Shown here one piece after another: positions 61,576-64,000 of a stretch of DNA of 64,000 nt. The notes under the pieces were generated by a model. The model was not told where the DNA came from. It searched no databases and was given only the letters and a program-made list of their open reading frames with translations. The first letter of the stretch is position 1, and each line of letters begins with the position of its first letter. The stretch spans positions 3,162,001-3,226,000 of the forward strand of contig NZ_CP094656.1 in the NCBI RefSeq assembly GCF_030643805.1, read 5' to 3'. Source of the DNA: Alkalihalobacillus sp. AL-G (GTDB lineage: Bacteria; Bacillota; Bacilli; Bacillales; Fictibacillaceae). The position numbers and the translations under genes are program-made.

Positions 61576-64000
61576 TTAAAAACTGTTCACAAACATTCCA
61601 TTTGAATTTTTTGTGTATTGTTGTCCGTTCACTTGCACGTTCATGTTAGTACTAATAGTTTCAGGGATTAATACTGTTATAGGCTTTGGACCTTTAACTT
61701 TCAGCATTAAGAAACTGTCCTGTCCTGCCTCAGCGGTTACCGTCCACTCATTACCCAAATGATCCTTGACTAATTCATTCATGTTTTCTTCCGGATAGAT
61801 TCGAAGAACCGGGTTGGTATACTGCTCAACTTCATTTCCGACCCAGCTTCCGAGTGAAAGATCATCTGTACAATTCGTCATCAGTGCGGTGCCCTTTTTT
61901 ACGAAGACCGGTATCTCCATCAGCGAGGCTCTTACTCGTCGCACTGCTGAACCAACATGGATTTCATTCGTAAACAGGTTGATCCATGTTCCTTCTGGGA
62001 AGTACACATCACGCTCAACGGCACCCTCCTCAATGATCGGTGCAACGAGCAAATGATCCCCGAAGAAGTACTGGTCATATATGTCATACACCTTTTCATC
62101 CTCTGGGTACTCCATATACATCGAGCGCATTAACGGAATCCCCTTTTCCGCAGCGAGGCGAGCCTGTTCATAAATGTACGGAAGCAGGTTCATACGGACA
62201 TTCGCAAAGAACCGATAACCGGATATCGCTTGTTGATCCCCGGTACGATCGGCGATGTTCCAAGGCGTCCGGTCCTGATTGTGTTCCGCCTTGCTCTCTG
62301 CATGATATTGCATGATCGGGCAGAACGCCGCCATTTGCGATGAACGGATAAAGAGCTCGGCAGTAGGGATATCTCCGTTGAAACCAGCAAGATCCCAGCC
62401 CCACATCGGAATGCCGGACATCCCTGTCGATAATCCTGCAATCAGTGAGTTGCGGAAGGCCTCGAATGTCGAGCGCTCATCACCCGCCCAGTGTGCAGGG
62501 AACTTTTGTGCACCCGTGTATCCAGCTCGGCTGAATGTAAGTGCATTGCCATCATGGTGTTCGGTCGCAAACTTATAATAAGCTTCGATGTAGTCGTTCG
62601 GATAACGATTACGCATCGTACTTCCGGTCGATCCATCATGGAACTGAAGGTCGCGGCCGAATACAAATTCTCCACCGTCTGTCTTGAAACCATCGACACC
62701 GATATCGAGCAGGTACTGGCGTTTCCCGAACCACCAATCTTTTGCTTTCGGATTTGTAAAGTCCATCAGTAAGCTTTCTTTGAACCAATCCTCGCGGATA
62801 CGGTAAGGCGAACCTTTTTCATCCATCACACAATATCCTTGATCGATCATATACTCCTCGTCCTTGTCTTTCTGAGGATGGTGCTGACGGTTCAAATATT
62901 TTTGGATCGGGATTTGCCAGAGAACCACCTTAAGCCCATTTTCGTGGAGATGATCGAACATCGATTCCGGATCCGGCCAACGTCCCTTTTCCGGGAAGCG
63001 ATAATCCTCATAGCGGTGCGCCTCTCCCCCTGGCTTGAGGTCGTATTCGGCATCATTGAAAATATAATACGTCGCTTCATCGCTCCATTGCTCGATGACA
63101 AGAACCGTAGATGGAATCTGTAGTTCAGTTGTTTTTTTCACCTGCTCACGGACGACCGAGTCACGATCCCAATTGTTGCTCGACATCCATGGACCGAATG
63201 CCCAGACAGGAGGTAGCTCTGCTTTCCCTGTTTGGAATGTGAATTGAGAGACGACTTCTTTCGGTGTGCCTGTATAAAGGAAATAGGCATCGTCCAAGGA
63301 ATAATTATTGACATCTTTCCGGATGTGAAGCCGATCACTGAAATGATGAGCGAAATCAAAGACAGAATAATGATCGGTGTCTAGGTACAGCCCATATCCT
63401 TCCGAGCTCACAAAGAACGGGACAGGCATATACGTACGGCTTCCTTGATCACGGTACTGGTTATAGACGAAGCAATCGATTTCGTCCCCGCGATATTCCA
63501 GCTTGTGGTACCGTTCCCCTAAGCCAAAGAACCGTTCCTTCAAAGGAGTATGGAAGTTCCACTCGATCCTTTGGATGAACCCTGAATCATTTTCGAGCCA
63601 TTCTACAATTGGGAACGTTAGATCTTGATAGCTGCATAACACGGTTTTCGTTCCTTTTATAATCGAGAAAGAGTGCTCGGAAACATGCAGTTCACCTGTA
63701 CCGATCTTAAAAATCGAGCGACCCTGAAGCTTATGGAAGTCTAGATTCGGCCGGTCGAGGGTGATTCCGAATTCACCGGATCCTTTACTGAAAAATAGAA
63801 AGGCAGCTCGACCCGATGTTGTACCAGTCAACCAAACATAGTGGCCATCCTCTGCTTTCCTCTCAATAGTTTCTAATTGAACCCGTTTGTATATGGAAAG
63901 GGAATAGGTATCACTCTTTACCGTATCTGTTATGGTTTCGACCTCGAACCAATAGGTCAGGACTGAGTGTGACGAGCGTGGGGTGAAATTGGCATTCCAT
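61576..64000 (-). CDS. Glycoside hydrolase family 31 protein (partial, 5' end outside)
   Basis: The minus frame is open from base 64000 to a stop at 61576, at least 807 residues. GH31 features: a beta-rich N domain (FHTPLKERFFGLGERYHKLE), YLLDIGVDGFKTDGGEFVF with the nucleophile Asp, HWAGDERSTFEAFRNSLIAG with the acid/base Asp, and SGIPMWGWDLAGF. It probably cleaves alpha-linked xylosyl or glucosyl residues; the exact sugar is unknown. An internal TTG at 63831 would only give a truncated start, since homology continues upstream of it. No signal peptide can be judged. Confidence 0.9.
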   Translation of the reverse strand, partial: WNANFTPRSSHSVLTYWFEVETITDTVKSDTYSLSIYKRVQLETIERKAEDGHYVWLTGTTSGRAAFLFFSKGSGEFGITLDRPNLDFHKLQGRSIFKIGTGELHVSEHSFSIIKGTKTVLCSYQDLTFPIVEWLENDSGFIQRIEWNFHTPLKERFFGLGERYHKLEYRGDEIDCFVYNQYRDQGSRTYMPVPFFVSSEGYGLYLDTDHYSVFDFAHHFSDRLHIRKDVNNYSLDDAYFLYTGTPKEVVSQFTFQTGKAELPPVWAFGPWMSSNNWDRDSVVREQVKKTTELQIPSTVLVIEQWSDEATYYIFNDAEYDLKPGGEAHRYEDYRFPEKGRWPDPESMFDHLHENGLKVVLWQIPIQKYLNRQHHPQKDKDEEYMIDQGYCVMDEKGSPYRIREDWFKESLLMDFTNPKAKDWWFGKRQYLLDIGVDGFKTDGGEFVFGRDLQFHDGSTGSTMRNRYPNDYIEAYYKFATEHHDGNALTFSRAGYTGAQKFPAHWAGDERSTFEAFRNSLIAGLSTGMSGIPMWGWDLAGFNGDIPTAELFIRSSQMAAFCPIMQYHAESKAEHNQDRTPWNIADRTGDQQAISGYRFFANVRMNLLPYIYEQARLAAEKGIPLMRSMYMEYPEDEKVYDIYDQYFFGDHLLVAPIIEEGAVERDVYFPEGTWINLFTNEIHVGSAVRRVRASLMEIPVFVKKGTALMTNCTDDLSLGSWVGNEVEQYTNPVLRIYPEENMNELVKDHLGNEWTVTAEAGQDSFLMLKVKGPKPITVLIPETISTNMNVQVNGQQYTKNSNGMFVNSF

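Noticed and set aside
61814-63359. Several open frames inside the GH31 gene
   Set aside because: All are shadows of the catalytic gene, with no start signals.
1-64000. rRNA, tRNA or prophage genes
   Set aside because: No tRNA-like cloverleaf, rRNA segment, integrase, capsid or terminase sequence was recognised.

Overview
The window looks like a chromosomal segment from a spore-forming member of the Bacillaceae (low-to-mid GC Firmicutes). The support is strong purine-rich ribosome binding sites (AAGGAGG type), frequent TTG and GTG starts, a Spo0E-family phosphatase, an exosporium-C-like protein, FbpB, an IDEAL-domain protein, LytTR/DUF3021 and many Bacillus-type small families. I cannot name the species. 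No rRNA, tRNA, CRISPR array, plasmid origin or prophage block was recognised. The one recognisable mobile element is a TnpB-only IS605-type element at about 19.6-21.0 kb.

Layout. 0-9 kb: a partial XRE regulator; an M24 peptidase / creatinase-N / FAD oxidoreductase / DUF3830 operon; an SDR / QueA-like / VOC operon; an alkyltransferase-like protein and a double GNAT. 8.6-12 kb: two acyl-CoA synthetases. 12.4-24 kb: small regulatory and stress genes, including an SPFH protein, a Cdc48-like AAA ATPase paired with a TPR membrane protein, LytTR-DUF3021, a VLRF1/aeRF1-type release-factor homologue, the TnpB element, an L,D-transpeptidase and a universal stress protein. 24-30 kb: a TetR/DUF2269/DoxX operon with a clear operator, a MerR divergon with a metal-transport-like membrane protein, and a scarred region of gene fragments. 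30-39 kb: tryptophan catabolism (kynU-kynA, no kynB), an amidohydrolase, a striking 52-bp hairpin tandem array and a 1033-residue GNAT fusion. 39-42 kb: MFS, UPF0158 and RDD proteins. 42-52.5 kb: a complete reductive pyrimidine catabolic operon. 53-64 kb: sporulation-related small genes, an oligopeptide-type ABC operon without a binding protein, FbpB, DinB, a kinase-like phosphotransferase and a partial GH31 glycosidase.

How genes work together. The clearest system is the pyrimidine operon, read leftwards from 52475. PreT/PreA reduce uracil or thymine, HydA opens the ring, the ureidopropionase releases the beta-amino acid, the class III aminotransferase makes the semialdehyde, and the MmsA-type dehydrogenase yields acetyl-CoA or propionyl-CoA. 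An NCS1 permease imports substrate, and two uncharacterised small proteins sit in the middle. Kynureninase and tryptophan dioxygenase form a second catabolic pair.

The items most likely to be new are the 52-bp array of twelve palindromic units, the GNAT/beta-sandwich fusion beside it, the AAA-TPR pair, the QueA paralogue with altered active-site motifs, the stand-alone creatinase N-domain next to its full-length paralogue, and the TnpB copy with an incomplete zinc ribbon whose right end touches the stop codon of the VLRF1 gene. All assignments come from reading the sequence; no database search was made.
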